18,752 nucleotides of DNA from Prevotella sp. UBA6447 (GCA_002437115.1 DJOD01000028.1:1-18752), one strand, 5' to 3'; shown: positions 8,694 through 17,690, numbered from the stretch's first letter. A program made the numbers and translations. Notes: generated from the sequence alone by a model not told the origin.

Positions 8694-9883
8694 GTTGGGT
8701 GCATCTTGAGCAAACGCACCATCAAACTCGAAGCCCTGTCGGGTGCCACACTGTTCCCCAATGCCATCCTGACCGCCTTGTAATCGGCCAACATTTGCTC
8801 TCGGCCAGAGCCACCAGGAAGCAAACTTCCAAGCTCCTCCATAATGTTGCCCACTCGGAAACGGTCTGCAAACAGTTCCCGCACCACCACCTTGCCAGCA
8901 ATCAAGTTAACCAAGGAAATAAACTCGCACTGGATAACATGATTGAAAGCAAAGCGCATTAGGTGGGGCAAAGGTGTCTTATAGCACACCACCTGCGGCA
9001 CCCCGAAAAGAGCAGTCTCCAGTGTAGCTGTTCCGCTGGTGACAAGTGCCGCCACAGAATGAGCCAACAAGGGATAAGTCTCACCTGTCACCATTCGCAC
9101 AGGCTGACCATTTGTGAAGGGCTTATAATAGTCAACGTCTACACCAGGTGCACCAGCCACGACCAGTTGGTAGGAGCCTCCAACAACTAGCGCATCCGTT
9201 ATTTTCCCTGTCTTTTTCTCCGCAAAAGTCGAGGCTGCAGCTATCATCGCAGGCAAGTTGTCTTTGATTTCTTGCTTCCTACTACCAGCCAACAAAGCTA
9301 TGATAGGTCGCTTGGGGTCTAGTTGATGGCGCAGGCAAAACTCCTCGCGATTCTCTTTGTACAAAGTCCTAAAGCCATCAACCTCCTCAACTGTCGGATT
9401 GCCCACATAGTGAACCTTCAAATGGTGTTTCCCTTCATAAAAAGGAATCTCAAAAGGCAAGATGGAAAACAACTCGTTGACATCGCGCTTAATCTGCCTA
9501 ATTCGCCATTCCTTCCACGCCCAAATCTTGGGTAAGATGTAATAATAGACAGGGATATGCGTCTTGGCGTGTAAAAACTTGGCTATGTCAAGGTTGAACC
9601 CTGGATAATCCACAAGAATCACCACATCAGGTTGCCATTCCACAATGTCGCGCTTGCACATGGCCATGTTAGCAAAAATGGTACGAAGATGAAGCAGCAC
9701 GGGCACAAAACCCATATAAGCCAACTCTCTATAATGTTTTACGCGGCACCCGCCCTCCGCAGCCATCAAGTCTCCTCCGAAGAAACGAAACTCGGCATGG
9801 ATGTCCTCACGCTTCAAAGCATGCATGAGGCGCGAAGCATGGAGGTCTCCTGATGCCTCCCCCACTATCAGATAATATCTCAC
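8681..9883 (-). CDS. lpxB: Lipid-A-disaccharide synthase
   Basis: Joins UDP-2,3-diacylglucosamine and lipid X to form the lipid A disaccharide at the inner membrane. The 400-residue product is slightly longer than the E. coli enzyme (382). The opening YYLIVGEASGDLHASRL is the family's N-terminal nucleotide-fold motif. VDYPGFNLDIAKF, YYILPKIWAWKEWR and FEIPFYE...YVGNPTVEE are conserved family blocks. The ALLAGSRKQEI motif and the TSGTATLETALFGVPQVVCYKT motif mark the donor-binding half of this GT-B glycosyltransferase. The start is GTG at 9883. surE ends 34 bases upstream on the same strand, so surE and lpxB form an operon. Confidence 0.96.
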   Translation of the reverse strand: MRYYLIVGEASGDLHASRLMHALKREDIHAEFRFFGGDLMAAEGGCRVKHYRELAYMGFVPVLLHLRTIFANMAMCKRDIVEWQPDVVILVDYPGFNLDIAKFLHAKTHIPVYYYILPKIWAWKEWRIRQIKRDVNELFSILPFEIPFYEGKHHLKVHYVGNPTVEEVDGFRTLYKENREEFCLRHQLDPKRPIIALLAGSRKQEIKDNLPAMIAAASTFAEKKTGKITDALVVGGSYQLVVAGAPGVDVDYYKPFTNGQPVRMVTGETYPLLAHSVAALVTSGTATLETALFGVPQVVCYKTPLPHLMRFAFNHVIQCEFISLVNLIAGKVVVRELFADRFRVGNIMEELGSLLPGGSGREQMLADYKAVRMALGNSVAPDRASSLMVRLLKMHPTRKA

Positions 9884-9917
9884 GGGTTAAACGTTTTAAA
9901 GAAAATTCACAACTTTC

Positions 9918-10688
9918 TTATTCGTAATTCTTCTTAAGTTCATCCATGAACTCATAAGCTGTCACGTCGATTTTGGTAGGTGTGATGGCAATATAGCCAT
10001 GCTCCAAAGCCCATTGGTCGGTACCTTTAACGCCAGGCTCATCATTGCGATACTCGCCCACAACCCAAAAATAATCGTAGCCACGAGGGTGATGTTCCTT
10101 TGTAATCTCGTTTACCCAGCTTCCAAAGGTCATCCTACACACGTTGATGCCTTTAAATTCTTGCATGGCAGGGAAATTCACGTTGAGGCAAACCCCTTTG
10201 GGAAGGCCCTTGCTCAACACATCGCTGACAAGGCGACGAACGTAGGGGCGTAGAGGTTCCAAGTTAGCGTTCTCGTCATAATAGCAACTGGAAAAAGCCA
10301 CCGAAGGGATGTACTTCATGCAACCTTCCTTGGCCACGCCCATGGTGCCACTGTAATGATTATTCACCGACGAGTTATCTCCGTGGTTAATGCCACTGAG
10401 GATCAAAGTAGGTCGCCGCTCACAACACAACTGGTTGAGCGCGATTTTCACGCAATCGACAGGTGTTCCCGTACAAGAATATACTGTCGTCGTATCCATA
10501 TTGTGGCGAGGCTTCAGCCTCAAGTAGTTCTCGGCTGAGAAGGCACAGGAGTAACCCGAGCGGGCACTCTCGGGCGCACACACCAGCACGTCAGCCAAGT
10601 CTTTGACAAAATCCACCAATTTGCGAATGCCTGGGGAGTGATATCCGTCATCATTTGATATCAATATCAGAGGTCTTTCTTTTTCCAT
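9918..10688 (-). CDS. surE: 5'/3'-nucleotidase SurE
   Basis: Dephosphorylates nucleoside 5'- and 3'-monophosphates and short polyphosphate. The 256-residue product starts at ATG 10688 with ILISNDDGYHSPGI, whose Asp pair (about residues 13-14) and adjacent Asn bind the catalytic metal. Later SurE blocks, including the ALNQ..ERRPTLILSGIN.GDNSS region and the YSGTMGVAKEG segment, are present. The open frame runs on to 10769, but that extension crosses the -7 box at 10710-10717 and the divergent promoter region, so it is not used. It is transcribed away from parA and leads the operon with lpxB. Confidence 0.95.
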   Translation of the reverse strand: MEKERPLILISNDDGYHSPGIRKLVDFVKDLADVLVCAPESARSGYSCAFSAENYLRLKPRHNMDTTTVYSCTGTPVDCVKIALNQLCCERRPTLILSGINHGDNSSVNNHYSGTMGVAKEGCMKYIPSVAFSSCYYDENANLEPLRPYVRRLVSDVLSKGLPKGVCLNVNFPAMQEFKGINVCRMTFGSWVNEITKEHHPRGYDYFWVVGEYRNDEPGVKGTDQWALEHGYIAITPTKIDVTAYEFMDELKKNYE

Positions 10689-10709
10689 TTCACAAAATGT
10701 TTTGCGTTG

Positions 10710-10717
10710 CAAAAGTA
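10710..10717 (-). promoter_or_regulatory. -7 box for surE-lpxB
   Basis: Minus-strand TACTTTTG matches TAnnTTTG, 22 bases before the surE ATG. No clear TTTG is found 20 bases upstream, so the -33 element is weak or absent. The parA promoter lies back-to-back with it. Confidence 0.5.
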
Positions 10718-10758
10718 CGAAAAAACCTTTAATTATCTTCTTTTTCCCACAAAATCTG

Positions 10759-10766
10759 TATCTTTG
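10759..10766 (+). promoter_or_regulatory. -7 box for the parA operon
   Basis: TATCTTTG is followed by GCA, the commonest form of the Bacteroidota -7 box. Initiation near 10773 would give a leader of about 50 bases before parA. The -33 region (around 10733-10740) is T-rich without a clean TTTG. Confidence 0.6.
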
Positions 10767-10821
10767 CATTCAAAACCTTGCGTTTGCAGGGTTTCCCTCG
10801 TAAAGATAAAGACATTCGGAA

Positions 10822-11586
10822 ATGGCAAAAATCATTGCTTTGGCGAACCAAAAAGGAGGCGTTGGCAAGACTACCACAACCATTAACCTGGCTGCATCGC
10901 TGGCCACGCTCGAAAAGAAAGTGCTCGTAGTTGATGCCGACCCACAGGCCAACGCGTCCAGCGGACTGGGAGTAGACATCAGCGAGGTAGACTGCTCGCT
11001 CTATGAGTGTATCATTGACCATGCCGATGTGCGCGACGCAATCTATACCACCGATATCGACGGGCTCGACATCATCCCGAGCCACATCGACCTTGTGGGC
11101 GCAGAGATTGAAATGCTAAACCTTGACAACCGCGAAAAGGTCATCAAGAAAATTCTGGAGCCACTTAAAACAGAATACGATTATATTCTCATTGACTGCT
11201 CACCCTCGCTGGGACTTATCACTGTCAACTCGCTGACAGCTGCCGACTCTGTCATCATCCCCGTGCAATGTGAGTATTTTGCCTTGGAGGGCATCAGCAA
11301 GCTCCTCAACACCATCAAGATCATCAAGAGCAAGCTCAACCCTAAACTGGAAATCGAGGGGTTCCTGTTGACCATGTATGACAGTCGTTTGCGACTGGCA
11401 AACCAGATTTACGACGAGGTGAAACGCCATTTTCAGGAGCTCGTCTTCAAGACTGTCATCCAACGTAACGTGAAGCTATCCGAGAGTCCAAGCCATGGCT
11501 TGCCTGTCATCCTTTACGATGCTGACTCAACAGGCGCCAAGAACCATTTGGCCCTCGCCAAGGAAATCATCAGCCACGAACAATAA
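10822..11586 (+). CDS. parA: Chromosome partitioning ATPase ParA (Soj)
   Basis: A 254-residue deviant-Walker ATPase that works with ParB to segregate replication origins. The N-terminal deviant Walker A is KGGVGKTT at residues 11-18, with the signature Lys at 11. VLVVDADPQANASSGLG is the A' motif, and DYILIDCSPSLGLITVNSL is Walker B and switch II. Length fits chromosomal ParA without the extra N-terminal DNA-binding domain of plasmid types. parB follows after 8 bases. No signal peptide. Together with ParB and the surrounding core genes this marks a chromosomal locus rather than a plasmid. Confidence 0.97.
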   Translation: MAKIIALANQKGGVGKTTTTINLAASLATLEKKVLVVDADPQANASSGLGVDISEVDCSLYECIIDHADVRDAIYTTDIDGLDIIPSHIDLVGAEIEMLNLDNREKVIKKILEPLKTEYDYILIDCSPSLGLITVNSLTAADSVIIPVQCEYFALEGISKLLNTIKIIKSKLNPKLEIEGFLLTMYDSRLRLANQIYDEVKRHFQELVFKTVIQRNVKLSESPSHGLPVILYDADSTGAKNHLALAKEIISHEQ

Positions 11587-11594
11587 AAGATCCC

Positions 11595-12488
11595 ATGACA
11601 GTAAGAAAAAAATATAACGCCTTGGGGCGTGGCCTCGATGCCCTACTCTCCACTGAAACCGTGCGCACAGCCGGCTCCTCCACCATCAACGAGATACCTC
11701 TCGACCAGATCGAGCCCAACGCCGACCAGCCTCGCAGCCTCTTCGACGAGGAGGCGCTCAAGGAATTGGCGCTCAGCATTCATGAGATAGGCATCATCCA
11801 GCCCATCACCTTGCGACAGATATCCGAAAACCGTTTCCAAATCATTGCGGGCGAAAGACGTTGGAGAGCCTCACAGATGGCCGGGCTGAAGACTATTCCA
11901 GCCTATATACGCACCATCAACGACGAAAACGTCATGGAGATGGCGCTTGTGGAGAATATCCAGCGCGAAGATCTCAATGCCATCGAAATAGCCTTGGCCT
12001 ACGAGCACCTGCTCGAGCAGACTGGCATGACGCAGGAGAAGGTTTCTGAACGCGTGGGGAAAAGCCGCACGGCCATCGCAAACTACCTCCGTTTGCTGAA
12101 ACTGCCGGCACAAGTGCAGATGGCCTTGCAAAAAAAAGAAATCGACATGGGGCACGCACGTGCGCTACTTGCCCTCGACAGCCCGTCGCTGCAGCTCAAG
12201 GTTTTCAAGGAGATACTCAAAAACGGCTGGTCTGTGCGCAAGGTCGAGGAGATTGCCCAGCGCTTGAAAAACGGAGAAGACTTAAAAGATGGGAAAAAGA
12301 AAATTGTCGCAAAGCCTCAGCTTCCCGAGGAGTTCAACCAACTGAAAGAACGCCTCTCTGCTTTTCTCAACACGAAAGTTCAGATGACGTGTTCCAGCAA
12401 GGGAAAGGGGAAAATCAGCATTCCCTTCAACAACACAGACGAGCTGGAGCACATCATGATGATTTTCGACCAAATCAAACAGCAATAG
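11595..12488 (+). CDS. parB: Chromosome partitioning protein ParB (Spo0J)
   Basis: A 297-residue CTP-binding DNA clamp that loads at parS and stimulates ParA. The N-terminal LGRGLDALLS motif is the ParA-interacting region. The nuclease-like CTPase domain has the GERRW motif at 86-90, followed by ENIQREDLNAIE. A helix-turn-helix (TQEKVSERVGKSRTAIANYLRLL) near residues 145-168 recognises parS. The C-terminal dimerisation domain is short and ends IMMIFDQIKQQ. The next gene starts at the base after its stop codon, so translation is probably coupled. No full parS palindrome was found in the window. Confidence 0.97.
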   Translation: MTVRKKYNALGRGLDALLSTETVRTAGSSTINEIPLDQIEPNADQPRSLFDEEALKELALSIHEIGIIQPITLRQISENRFQIIAGERRWRASQMAGLKTIPAYIRTINDENVMEMALVENIQREDLNAIEIALAYEHLLEQTGMTQEKVSERVGKSRTAIANYLRLLKLPAQVQMALQKKEIDMGHARALLALDSPSLQLKVFKEILKNGWSVRKVEEIAQRLKNGEDLKDGKKKIVAKPQLPEEFNQLKERLSAFLNTKVQMTCSSKGKGKISIPFNNTDELEHIMMIFDQIKQQ

Positions 12489-13238
12489 GTGAAACGTCTT
12501 AAGCCCATAGCCCTGCTGGCCACCATGGCCACCGTCTTGTTGACGGGAACGTTGCCTGCTCACGCCCAGTCTGATACCGTCATGGCAGCGGACAGTCGAG
12601 TCTTCCCGCTGGAGGATGCCATACTGCCAGCAGATACCGTCAGCCCGAGTGGCAACCTGCTTGTGGCACAAGACACAACAGCGTTCGCAGTCGCAGACAG
12701 CGTGTTGAAACATCACAAGCGCGACTGGGTCACATGGCACCCTACACCCAAGAGAGCCTTGTGGTTGGCTCTCGTCTTGCCAGGTGCCGGGCAGATTTAC
12801 AATCGAAAGTATTGGAAGTTGCCTATCATCTATGGTGGCTTTGTGGGATGCGCCTATGCCATGCGCTGGAACAACATGATGTATCGCGACTACAGCCAAG
12901 CCTATCTCGACATCATGGACGATGACCCCACGACCAACAGCTACAACCAGTTCTTGCACCTCGGAAGCCAAATCACTGAAGCCAACAAGACCCGCTGGCA
13001 AGAGATTTTCCGCAAGCGCAAGGACCGTTACCGCCGTTGGCGCGACATGAGCTTCTTCGTCATGGTGGGTGTCTATGCCATCTCTGTCATCGACGCTTAC
13101 GTTGACGCCTCCCTGTCAGAGTTCGACATCTCGCCCGACCTCAGCCTCAACATAGCACCAGCGGTGTTCAGCGCCACCCCCAGCCAGGGCGGCTTTGGTA
13201 ATGCGGGCATAGGCCTTCAATGCAGCCTCAACTTCTAA
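12489..13238 (+). CDS. DUF5683 envelope protein
   Basis: A 249-residue protein that starts with GTG immediately after the parB stop. Residues 1-26 are a signal peptide ending AHAQ. The following 60 residues are polar. The conserved DUF5683 core runs from about 84: W-H-P-T-P-x-R-A, a Gly-rich ALVLPGAGQIYNRKYWKLP hairpin, a second hydrophobic segment (IIYGGFVGCAYAMRW) and a third (FFVMVGVYAISVIDAYVDA). The C-terminus looks like a beta-rich tail ending in Asn-Phe, as is common in Bacteroidota envelope proteins. The function is not established. Its fixed position between parB and mltD suggests an envelope or division-linked role; that is inference. Confidence 0.88.
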   Translation: MKRLKPIALLATMATVLLTGTLPAHAQSDTVMAADSRVFPLEDAILPADTVSPSGNLLVAQDTTAFAVADSVLKHHKRDWVTWHPTPKRALWLALVLPGAGQIYNRKYWKLPIIYGGFVGCAYAMRWNNMMYRDYSQAYLDIMDDDPTTNSYNQFLHLGSQITEANKTRWQEIFRKRKDRYRRWRDMSFFVMVGVYAISVIDAYVDASLSEFDISPDLSLNIAPAVFSATPSQGGFGNAGIGLQCSLNF

Positions 13239-13311
13239 ACGCCGCCAACCAGACGCGAAGGCCGCCACACGGAGACAACCCCAAACAAAAGAATAAATTA
13301 ATAAACGACAC

Positions 13312-13327
13312 TCCCACGCGAGTGGGA
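13312..13327 (+). other. Small hairpin with GCGA tetraloop before mltD
   Basis: TCCCAC (13312-13317) pairs with GTGGGA (13322-13327) around GCGA, a GNRA-type stable tetraloop. It ends 17 bases before the GTG start of mltD, next to the purine-rich AAAAAGGAAA, and could affect translation initiation. Confidence 0.45.
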
Positions 13328-13344
13328 AGCAAAAAGGAAACATT

Positions 13345-14793
13345 GTGAAGAAAATATCTTTATGGATTGCCATAGTCATGATAGGATGTGCTACTCCTTC
13401 TCTCGCACAAGTCAATGAGGAGAAGACGGTAACTGTCACCAACTACGATGGCAAGAAAGAGAGCATCGAGCTACCCGCCTCCATGACGCAAGAGCTCGAT
13501 AGTCTCATGAACCTCTACAACGCAAAAACTTACCTGAAAGCCGACGACGACTGCAACCTGCCAGATGTCAATCCCGTCTACGACCAAGAGGTCTACAAGG
13601 AAAGGCTTGCCAAGTTGCCAACCATCATAGAGATGCCCTACAACGACATTGTGCAGAAATTCATCGACCGCTACAGCAGCGACCTTAGGCGAAAGGTTGC
13701 CTACATGCTTGGCGCACAAAACTTCTACATGCCGGTTTTCGAGGAAGCCCTTGAAGCCTACGACTTGCCCCTGGAACTCAAATACTTGCCCGTCATCGAG
13801 TCTGGGCTAAACCCCAGGGCTGTCTCAAAGGCCAAAGCCGTTGGCCTTTGGCAATTTATGCTTTCCACAGCCAAACGTTACGGCTTGACTATCAACTCAC
13901 TCGTCGACGAGCGTCGCGACCTCATCAAGGCCTCTTACGCTGCAGCACATTACCTCAGCGACCTCTACAAAATCTTCGGCGACTGGAACCTGGTCATCGC
14001 CGCATACAACTGTGGCCCCGACAAGATTAACAAGTCCATTCACCGTCTCAAAGGCGAGAAAGACTATTGGAAGATTTATTCTTTGCTTCCGAAAGAGACA
14101 CGCGGTTACGTCCCTGCCTTTATCGCAGCCAACTACATCATGAACTATTATTGTGAACACAACATCTGCCCACTCACCGCCGACCTTCCTGCCAAGACCG
14201 ATACTGTAATGCTCAACCGCGACGTTCACTTGAAGCAGGTAGCCCATGTCGTGGGCATCGACCTTGCGCAACTGGAAGATCTCAATCCCCAATACCGCCG
14301 CGACATTGTCAACGGCAACAGTAAGCCGTCGGCACTTCGTCTTCCGGCCGACCTGGTCAACGCGTTCATTGACAACGAAGATTCTGTTTACGCGTTCAAT
14401 CCCAAAAACTACTTGCCCAAGCGCAGAGAGGTTGGTCCCTCCGACAACGGCACTTATGTGGTGCACAACAACCAGGTAACGCGCATTGAGGGACGCAACA
14501 AAACCTCCGACAAAAACAAAGACAAAGAAAGCAGCAACGCCGACAGCGAACCACAAACATCCGAGAAGCAGGAGAAAACCACCACGTCGCGAAATGCAAG
14601 CTCCAGCAGGAGCAGCAAGCAAAAGGCAAGAAGCAAGAAGCGCGCAACCAAGCAAAAGAGCGTCACCATCAAAAACGGCGACACTCTAAGCGAAATAGCC
14701 GAGCGCAACCACACCACCGTGTCAAAGTTGCGCAAGCTCAACGGCATCAAGGGAAACAGCATACGAGCCGGAAAGAAGCTCAAGGTGAAATAA
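13345..14793 (+). CDS. mltD: Membrane-bound lytic murein transglycosylase D with LysM
   Basis: Cleaves glycan strands of peptidoglycan, leaving 1,6-anhydro-muramyl ends. The 482-residue protein starts with GTG. The N-terminus is a signal sequence; a VMIGC at residues 11-15 could be a lipobox, otherwise cleavage is after SLA at about 21. The SLT/MltD catalytic domain spans about residues 125-260, with catalytic Glu152 in LPVIESGLNPRAVS and the following AVGLWQFM and NLVIAAYNCGP motifs. A Lys/Ser-rich low-complexity linker lies at about 385-435. One LysM domain (NGDTLSEIAERNHTTVSKL) occupies the last 45 residues and binds glycan. It follows DUF5683 by 106 bases in the same direction and precedes rel by 35 bases. 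Confidence 0.94.
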   Translation: MKKISLWIAIVMIGCATPSLAQVNEEKTVTVTNYDGKKESIELPASMTQELDSLMNLYNAKTYLKADDDCNLPDVNPVYDQEVYKERLAKLPTIIEMPYNDIVQKFIDRYSSDLRRKVAYMLGAQNFYMPVFEEALEAYDLPLELKYLPVIESGLNPRAVSKAKAVGLWQFMLSTAKRYGLTINSLVDERRDLIKASYAAAHYLSDLYKIFGDWNLVIAAYNCGPDKINKSIHRLKGEKDYWKIYSLLPKETRGYVPAFIAANYIMNYYCEHNICPLTADLPAKTDTVMLNRDVHLKQVAHVVGIDLAQLEDLNPQYRRDIVNGNSKPSALRLPADLVNAFIDNEDSVYAFNPKNYLPKRREVGPSDNGTYVVHNNQVTRIEGRNKTSDKNKDKESSNADSEPQTSEKQEKTTTSRNASSSRSSKQKARSKKRATKQKSVTIKNGDTLSEIAERNHTTVSKLRKLNGIKGNSIRAGKKLKVK

Positions 14794-14879
14794 GAGCAAG
14801 ACACCTTGAGGAAAGCCACAACCCCACTGTGCCAACAGCAAACCCACTCATCATGTCACACCCATCTAAACCTATAGCC

Positions 14880-17162
14880 ATGGATGATCAAGAGCTGAAA
14901 ATTAAAGAGCGCGAAGCCGCCGATGACAAGATGATTACCAATGCGTTCCATCATCTGCTGGATACTTATCTGCACTCTCGGCACCGCAAAAAGGTAGACA
15001 TCATCACGAAGGCGTTCAACTTTGCACGGCAGGCACACAAAGGCGTACGCCGCCTGTCGGGAGAGCCCTACATCATGCACCCCATCGCCGTGGCACAGAT
15101 TGCCTGCGAGGAGATGGGGCTGGGCTCCACAAGCATCTGTGCGGCCCTGCTTCACGATGTCGTAGAAGACACCGACTACACGGTTGAAGACTTGCAAAAC
15201 ATCTTCGGCCCCAAAATCGCGCAGATTGTTGACGGCCTGACAAAAATCAGCGGTGGCATTTTTGGCGACCACGCCTCCGCACAAGCCGAGAACTTCAAGA
15301 AGCTCCTGCTCACGATGAGCGATGACATACGCGTCATCCTCATCAAGATATGCGACCGTCTGCACAACATGCGGACCCTGGCCTCACAGCCACCCAACAA
15401 GCAATACAAAATTGCAGGTGAAACGCTCTATATCTACGCGCCATTGGCCAACCGGCTGGGACTCAACAAAATCAAGACAGAACTGGAGGACTTGAGTTTC
15501 CGCTATGAGCATCCACAGGAGTACGCCGACATCCAGGGCAAACTGTCATTCACCAAGGAACAGCGCGACAAGCTTTTCGATGACTTCACGACCCCCATCC
15601 GCAAGAAGCTCGACCAGATGGGAATAGAGTACCATATCAAGGCACGTGTCAAGAGCCCCTACTCCATCTGGTGCAAGATGCAAAACAAGCACGTTACCTT
15701 CGATGAGATTTACGATATTCTCGCCGTCAGGATTATCTTCAAGCCCGATGACCCCAAAGACGAGATCAATGAGTGCTTCCGCATCTACGTGGCTCTCAAC
15801 CAGATTTATAAGAGTCATCCTGACCGGCTACGCGACTGGGTGAACCACCCAAAGGCTAACGGTTACCAAGCGCTCCACGCCACCATGATGAGCAACGAGG
15901 GTCAGTGGATTGAGGTACAGATACGCTCCGAGCGCATGGACGAAATCGCCGAGCAAGGATTTGCAGCCCACTGGAAGTACAAGGAAGGCGATTTCAAAGA
16001 CGACGACGATGAACTCAACAAGTGGTTGGGAACCATCAAGGAAATACTCGACGATCCGCAGCCCGATGCCATGGACTTTCTCGACTCCATCAAGATGAAC
16101 CTCTTCTCTTCGGAGATTTTCGTTTTCACGCCAAAAGGAGAGGTTAAGACCATGCCGGCCGACTGCACCGTACTCGACTTCGCTTTCCAGATACACACTT
16201 TTCTCGGAAGCCACTGCATCGGCGCCAAGGTCAACCACAAGCTGGTGCCCATGAGCCACAAGCTGAAAAGCGGCGACCAGGTGGAAGTGCTCACCTCCAA
16301 CTCTCAACACGTCAAACCCGACTGGATTGGCTTCGTTTCCACGGCCAAGGCCAAGGGCAAGATCCAGGCCATCTTGCGCCGCGAAAGCCGCGAAGCGCAG
16401 AAGAAAGGCGAAGACATTCTCAACGAATGGATGAAAGCCAACGACGTGGAGCCGTCTGTGTCAACCATCGACAAGCTCTGCAAATACCACGACTTCACCA
16501 AGCACGACGACCTTCTGCAAGCCTTGGGCGACAAGACGGTGATCTTGAACGACAAGGATCTCAGCGCGCTACAGGGCAAGGCCAACAAGGATAAGTCGGG
16601 CAGCGGTTGGCGCAAGTATGTGCCTTTCCTCGGAAGAGCCAAGAAAGACAGGACTTACCAGCCGACAGTACCTCCCAGCAAGGGACTTCTCGTGGTGGGC
16701 AATGGCTTCAACAAGAAGCAGCCTTGCATCATCAGCGAGAACACCATTGGCATGTACATCTTCCCCTCCTGCTGTCATCCAATCCCCGGCGACGACATCC
16801 TTGGCTTTATCGACAGCAACCACCATGTGGAGATACACAAACGTTCCTGCCCAGTGGCAAGCAAGCTGAAAACCAGTTTCGGCCCGCGCATACTCGATGC
16901 CAAGTGGGATATGCACAAGCAACTTTTTTTCGATGCCACCATCGAAGTGCATGGCATCGACCGCAAAGGTATGCTACACGATGTGGCAGAGGTCATCTCC
17001 AAGCAGATGAATGTCAACATACACAAGGTGAACTTCACCGCTGACAAGGGCATTTTCGAGGGACAAATAGAGGTGCGTGTGCACGACCGCGACGAAGTGA
17101 AAGTCATTCTTGACGCGCTGAAAAAGATTGACGACATGCAAGAAACACAGCAAATCATGTAA
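14880..17162 (+). CDS. rel: Bifunctional (p)ppGpp synthetase/hydrolase Rel/SpoT
   Basis: Controls the stringent response alarmone (p)ppGpp. Starting at ATG 14880 gives 760 residues; ATG 14853 or GTG 14829 would add 9 or 17. The HD hydrolase domain is complete: HPIAVA, then HDVVEDT near 92-98, then DRLHNMRTL. The synthetase domain shows RVKSPYSIWCKM, ILAVRIIF, a GYQALHATM substrate motif and EVQIRSERMDEIAEQGFAAHWKYKEG. A TGS domain (FVFTPKGEVKTMPADCTVLDFAFQIH) and a C-terminal ACT domain (IEVHGIDRKGMLHDVAEVIS) follow. With both HD and synthetase motifs intact it is predicted bifunctional. It is last in the parA operon and is followed by a hairpin terminator. Confidence 0.96.
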   Translation: MDDQELKIKEREAADDKMITNAFHHLLDTYLHSRHRKKVDIITKAFNFARQAHKGVRRLSGEPYIMHPIAVAQIACEEMGLGSTSICAALLHDVVEDTDYTVEDLQNIFGPKIAQIVDGLTKISGGIFGDHASAQAENFKKLLLTMSDDIRVILIKICDRLHNMRTLASQPPNKQYKIAGETLYIYAPLANRLGLNKIKTELEDLSFRYEHPQEYADIQGKLSFTKEQRDKLFDDFTTPIRKKLDQMGIEYHIKARVKSPYSIWCKMQNKHVTFDEIYDILAVRIIFKPDDPKDEINECFRIYVALNQIYKSHPDRLRDWVNHPKANGYQALHATMMSNEGQWIEVQIRSERMDEIAEQGFAAHWKYKEGDFKDDDDELNKWLGTIKEILDDPQPDAMDFLDSIKMNLFSSEIFVFTPKGEVKTMPADCTVLDFAFQIHTFLGSHCIGAKVNHKLVPMSHKLKSGDQVEVLTSNSQHVKPDWIGFVSTAKAKGKIQAILRRESREAQKKGEDILNEWMKANDVEPSVSTIDKLCKYHDFTKHDDLLQALGDKTVILNDKDLSALQGKANKDKSGSGWRKYVPFLGRAKKDRTYQPTVPPSKGLLVVGNGFNKKQPCIISENTIGMYIFPSCCHPIPGDDILGFIDSNHHVEIHKRSCPVASKLKTSFGPRILDAKWDMHKQLFFDATIEVHGIDRKGMLHDVAEVISKQMNVNIHKVNFTADKGIFEGQIEVRVHDRDEVKVILDALKKIDDMQETQQIM

Positions 17163-17231
17163 AAGCCTTGGCCTTCATGCAAAGACTTATCGGGCACTTC
17201 TCTCATCGGTTGCCCGCTACCACCTACAGAC

Positions 17232-17274
17232 AAGAGCCGTATCAATCTCCATGCAGAACATTGTTACGGCTCTT
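17232..17274 (+). terminator. Terminator after rel
   Basis: AAGAGCCGTA (17232-17241) pairs with TACGGCTCTT (17265-17274), followed by TT. Inside, CAAT (17243-17246) pairs with ATTG (17260-17263) across a T-T mismatch. It sits between the convergent rel and MerR-type genes and may serve both directions. Confidence 0.75.
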
Positions 17275-17314
17275 TTGCTTGCCTTCGGCACCAAACCGAC
17301 AAACGGCAACCCGC

Positions 17315-17665
17315 TCAGACAAGTCCGTTCAGCTGGTCGCGCAAGGTCTTCAACTGGTCGCGCACTACCGCCAATGTGTCAAGGACTACCGACAATTTGT
17401 CCGCCGACTCTCGGTTCTCACGTATGTACTTGCGAGCGGCTGCAATCTTAAATCCCCTTACTTTCAGCAGGTTGTAAATAACCTTAAGCTGTTCCACATC
17501 CTGTGCCGTGTATTGTCGTACCTTGGTGGAGCTCACCGTCCTGGGTCGGATGTTGGGAAATTCCGTCTCCCAGTAACGCAATGTGCTTTCGCTCACACCG
17601 ATGAGCTGTGCCACTTCCTTGATGGAAAAATAGAGTTTCGTATTCTTGTCCGTGTTCAAAGCCAT
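17315..17665 (-). CDS. MerR-family transcriptional regulator
   Basis: A 116-residue DNA-binding protein. Residues 10-78 form a MerR winged helix-turn-helix: YFSIKEVAQLIGVSESTLRYWETEF is the recognition helix region, and RQYTAQDVEQLKVIYNLLKVRGFKIAAARKYI is the wing and third/fourth helices. The last 35 residues (ADKLSVVLDTLAVVRDQLKTLRDQL) are a heptad-like dimerisation helix. There is no effector domain and no cluster of Cys, so it is a short MerR, possibly a structural or developmental regulator rather than a metal sensor. ATG 17665 is chosen because the longer frame would run into the -7 box at 17691-17698. Target genes are not evident. Confidence 0.9.
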   Translation of the reverse strand: MALNTDKNTKLYFSIKEVAQLIGVSESTLRYWETEFPNIRPRTVSSTKVRQYTAQDVEQLKVIYNLLKVRGFKIAAARKYIRENRESADKLSVVLDTLAVVRDQLKTLRDQLNGLV

Positions 17666-17690
17666 AGCTACGTGGATAAAAGTTGGATTG

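Noticed and set aside
12282..13001. 239-codon minus-strand frame across the parB end and DUF5683
   Set aside because: It overlaps two well-supported genes and shows no motif.
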